NCBI RefSeq assembly: GCF_022513565.1
Contig: NZ_JAKWBE010000006.1
Location: forward strand, 186,001-250,000
Origin: Streptomyces gilvus
GTDB taxonomy: Bacteria > Actinomycetota > Actinomycetes > Streptomycetales > Streptomycetaceae
Direction: 5' to 3'
DNA: 64,000 bases
Below, one piece after another: positions 62,651 through 64,000 of the stretch. The notes beneath the pieces were generated by a model. It worked only from the letters and a program-made list of their open reading frames with translations. It was not told the origin of the DNA and did not search any database. Made by a program: the position numbers and the translations under genes. Position 1 is the stretch's first letter, and every line of letters begins with the position of its first letter.

Positions 62651-64000
62651 CGATCGACCCGCGCCTGCTCCGATATGCCCGCGCCACCCGCCTGTTCATG
62701 GTGGCGGTCGTCGGCCTGGGTGCGGTCGGTGCGGCGCTGGTCATCGCTCAGGCCATGCTCATCGCCGAAGTGGTGGTGGGAGCGTTCCAGCACGGGATGC
62801 CGGTCGCCGAACTCCGCACTCCCCTGCTGCTGTTGGCGGCCGTCGCCGGTGGCCGGGCGCTGGTCTCCTGGCTCACGGAACTCGCCGCCCACCGGGCCAG
62901 CGCCGCGGTGAAGTCGGAGCTGCGGGGGAGGCTGCTGGAGCGGGCCGGCGCGCTGGGTCCGGGGTGGCTGAGCGGGCAGCGCACCGGCTCGCTCGTCGCC
63001 CTGGCCACGCGCGGAGTCGACGCCCTCGACGACTACTTCTCGCGCTATCTGCCGCAGCTGGGGCTGGCGGTGGTCGTGCCGGTGGCCGTGCTGGCCCGGA
63101 TCGTCACCGAGGACTGGGTCTCTGCGGCGATCATCGTCGGCACACTGCCGCTGATCCCCGTCTTCATGATGCTGATCGGCTGGGCGACGCAGTCCCGGAT
63201 GGACCGTCAGTGGAAGCTGCTGTCCCGGTTGTCCGGGCACTTCCTGGACGTCGTGGCGGGGCTGCCGACGCTGAAGGTGTTCGGGCGGGCCAAGGCGCAG
63301 GCCGAGTCGATCAAGCGCATCACCGGTGAGTACCGGCAGGCGACCATGCGGACCCTGCGCATCGCCTTCATCTCCTCCTTCGCCCTGGAACTGCTCTCCA
63401 CGCTCTCGGTGGCACTGGTCGCCGTGACCATCGGCATGCGGCTGGTCCACGGCGAGATGGATCTCTACATCGGCCTCGTCATCCTCGTGCTCGCCCCCGA
63501 GGCGTATCTGCCGCTGCGGCAGGTCGGAGCGCAGTACCACGCCGCGGCGGAGGGCCTGGCCGCCGCCGAGGAGATCTTCGCCGTGCTGGAGACGCCCGTT
63601 CCGGCGTCGGGCACGGCAGCGGTGCCGTCGGGCGCCGTGGCGTTCGAAGGGGTTTCCGTCCGTTACCCGGGCCGGGCCGAGGACGCCGTGTCGGACGTGT
63701 CCTTCTCGGTACGCCCGGGAGAGACGGTCGCGCTGGTCGGACCGAGCGGTGCGGGCAAGTCGACGCTGCTGAACGTGCTGTTGGGGTTCGTGCCGGCCAG
63801 TGCGGGGCGGGTACGGATCGCCGGCACCGACCTCACGGACGTCGATCCGGAGCAGTGGCGCTCACGGATCGCCTGGGTGCCGCAGCGGCCGCATCTGTTC
63901 GCCGGGACCATCGCCGAGAACGTACGGCTGGCCCGTCCCGACGCCGACGAGGCGGCCGTACGCAGGGCGCTGGCGGATGCCGGTGCGCTGGAGTTCGTGG
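62644..64000 (+). CDS. cydCD: Fused thiol-exporting ABC protein CydCD, N-terminal part
   Basis: The first 452 codons of a fused CydD-CydC ABC transporter, which exports cysteine/glutathione-like thiols and is needed to assemble cytochrome bd. Six membrane segments occur in the first 290 residues (FMVAVVGLGAVGAALVIAQA to LYIGLVILVLAPEAYLPL). The nucleotide-binding domain follows with Walker A GPSGAGKST near residue 366 and the Q-loop WVPQRPHLF. The start is GTG 62644, inside a parS site; a nearby GTG at 62635 has its ribosome binding site too close. The gene runs off the right edge. Confidence 0.93.
   Translation, partial: MKPIDPRLLRYARATRLFMVAVVGLGAVGAALVIAQAMLIAEVVVGAFQHGMPVAELRTPLLLLAAVAGGRALVSWLTELAAHRASAAVKSELRGRLLERAGALGPGWLSGQRTGSLVALATRGVDALDDYFSRYLPQLGLAVVVPVAVLARIVTEDWVSAAIIVGTLPLIPVFMMLIGWATQSRMDRQWKLLSRLSGHFLDVVAGLPTLKVFGRAKAQAESIKRITGEYRQATMRTLRIAFISSFALELLSTLSVALVAVTIGMRLVHGEMDLYIGLVILVLAPEAYLPLRQVGAQYHAAAEGLAAAEEIFAVLETPVPASGTAAVPSGAVAFEGVSVRYPGRAEDAVSDVSFSVRPGETVALVGPSGAGKSTLLNVLLGFVPASAGRVRIAGTDLTDVDPEQWRSRIAWVPQRPHLFAGTIAENVRLARPDADEAAVRRALADAGALEFV

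Overview
The window is about 64 kb of very GC-rich DNA with GTG/TTG starts, strong third-position GC and the gene order of a Streptomyces chromosome at its replication origin. Diagnostic contents are the dnaN-oriC-dnaA-rpmH-rnpA-yidD-yidC-jag-rsmG-parA-parB block, oriC between dnaN and dnaA, many DnaA boxes, a dense set of ParB-binding parS sites, and the sporulation pair ssgR-ssgA. The order agrees, as far as I remember it, with the S. coelicolor region from dnaN to cydCD. I cannot name the species. I see no prophage, insertion sequence, CRISPR array, rRNA or tRNA; this is conserved core chromosome.

Layout. 1-10 kb: the first codons of dnaN, oriC (52-920), dnaA, then rightward the ribosomal protein L34/RNase P/membrane insertase/RsmG genes and the ParAB segregation system. 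10-20 kb: a leftward block holding the DUF6049 membrane protein, the lipid II flippase MurJ, a pseudokinase, the ECF sigma factor SigM and its anti-sigma factor; then trxB-trxA behind a textbook SigR promoter. 20-33 kb: tRNA CCA-adding enzyme, an LppU-like protein, an MFS transporter, inositol-1-phosphate synthase with a PadR regulator, a class A penicillin-binding protein, a GT87-type membrane protein, a PLP (alanine racemase-like) protein and FemX. Several of these act in cell-wall synthesis. 33-38 kb: rpsF-ssb-rpsR-rplI, a MATE exporter and the replicative helicase dnaB. 38-47 kb: metabolic and unassigned genes, including a flavohaemoprotein, a LysR regulator and an unusual in-frame fusion of a low-molecular-weight tyrosine phosphatase to a cystathionine gamma-lyase-type enzyme. 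47-64 kb: ssgR-ssgA, a YibE/F membrane protein, thiC under a TPP riboswitch, a metallophosphoesterase, a LacI regulator, an aminotransferase (hisC type), and cydA-cydB-cydCD behind a Rex operator. The last gene runs off the right edge.

How the parts fit. The region combines replication initiation (oriC, DnaA, DnaN, DnaB, SSB), origin segregation (ParA, ParB, 12 perfect and 4 one-mismatch parS sites), wall growth (MurJ, PBP, FemX, pseudokinase), redox control (Trx, Rex-regulated cytochrome bd) and sporulation (SsgA). The most notable structural feature is that many parS sites do a second job. Several sit at the centre of long perfect palindromes that look like transcription terminators, one lies between the Shine-Dalgarno and the start codon of cydCD, others lie inside coding sequences, and one near-match lies in the P3 extension of the TPP riboswitch. 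DnaA-box clusters also occur outside oriC, upstream of dnaA, parA and dnaB.

Many very long open frames run antisense to the real genes; these are GC-skew artefacts and are left out. Start codons were chosen by Shine-Dalgarno spacing, family length and overlap, and are stated where uncertain.
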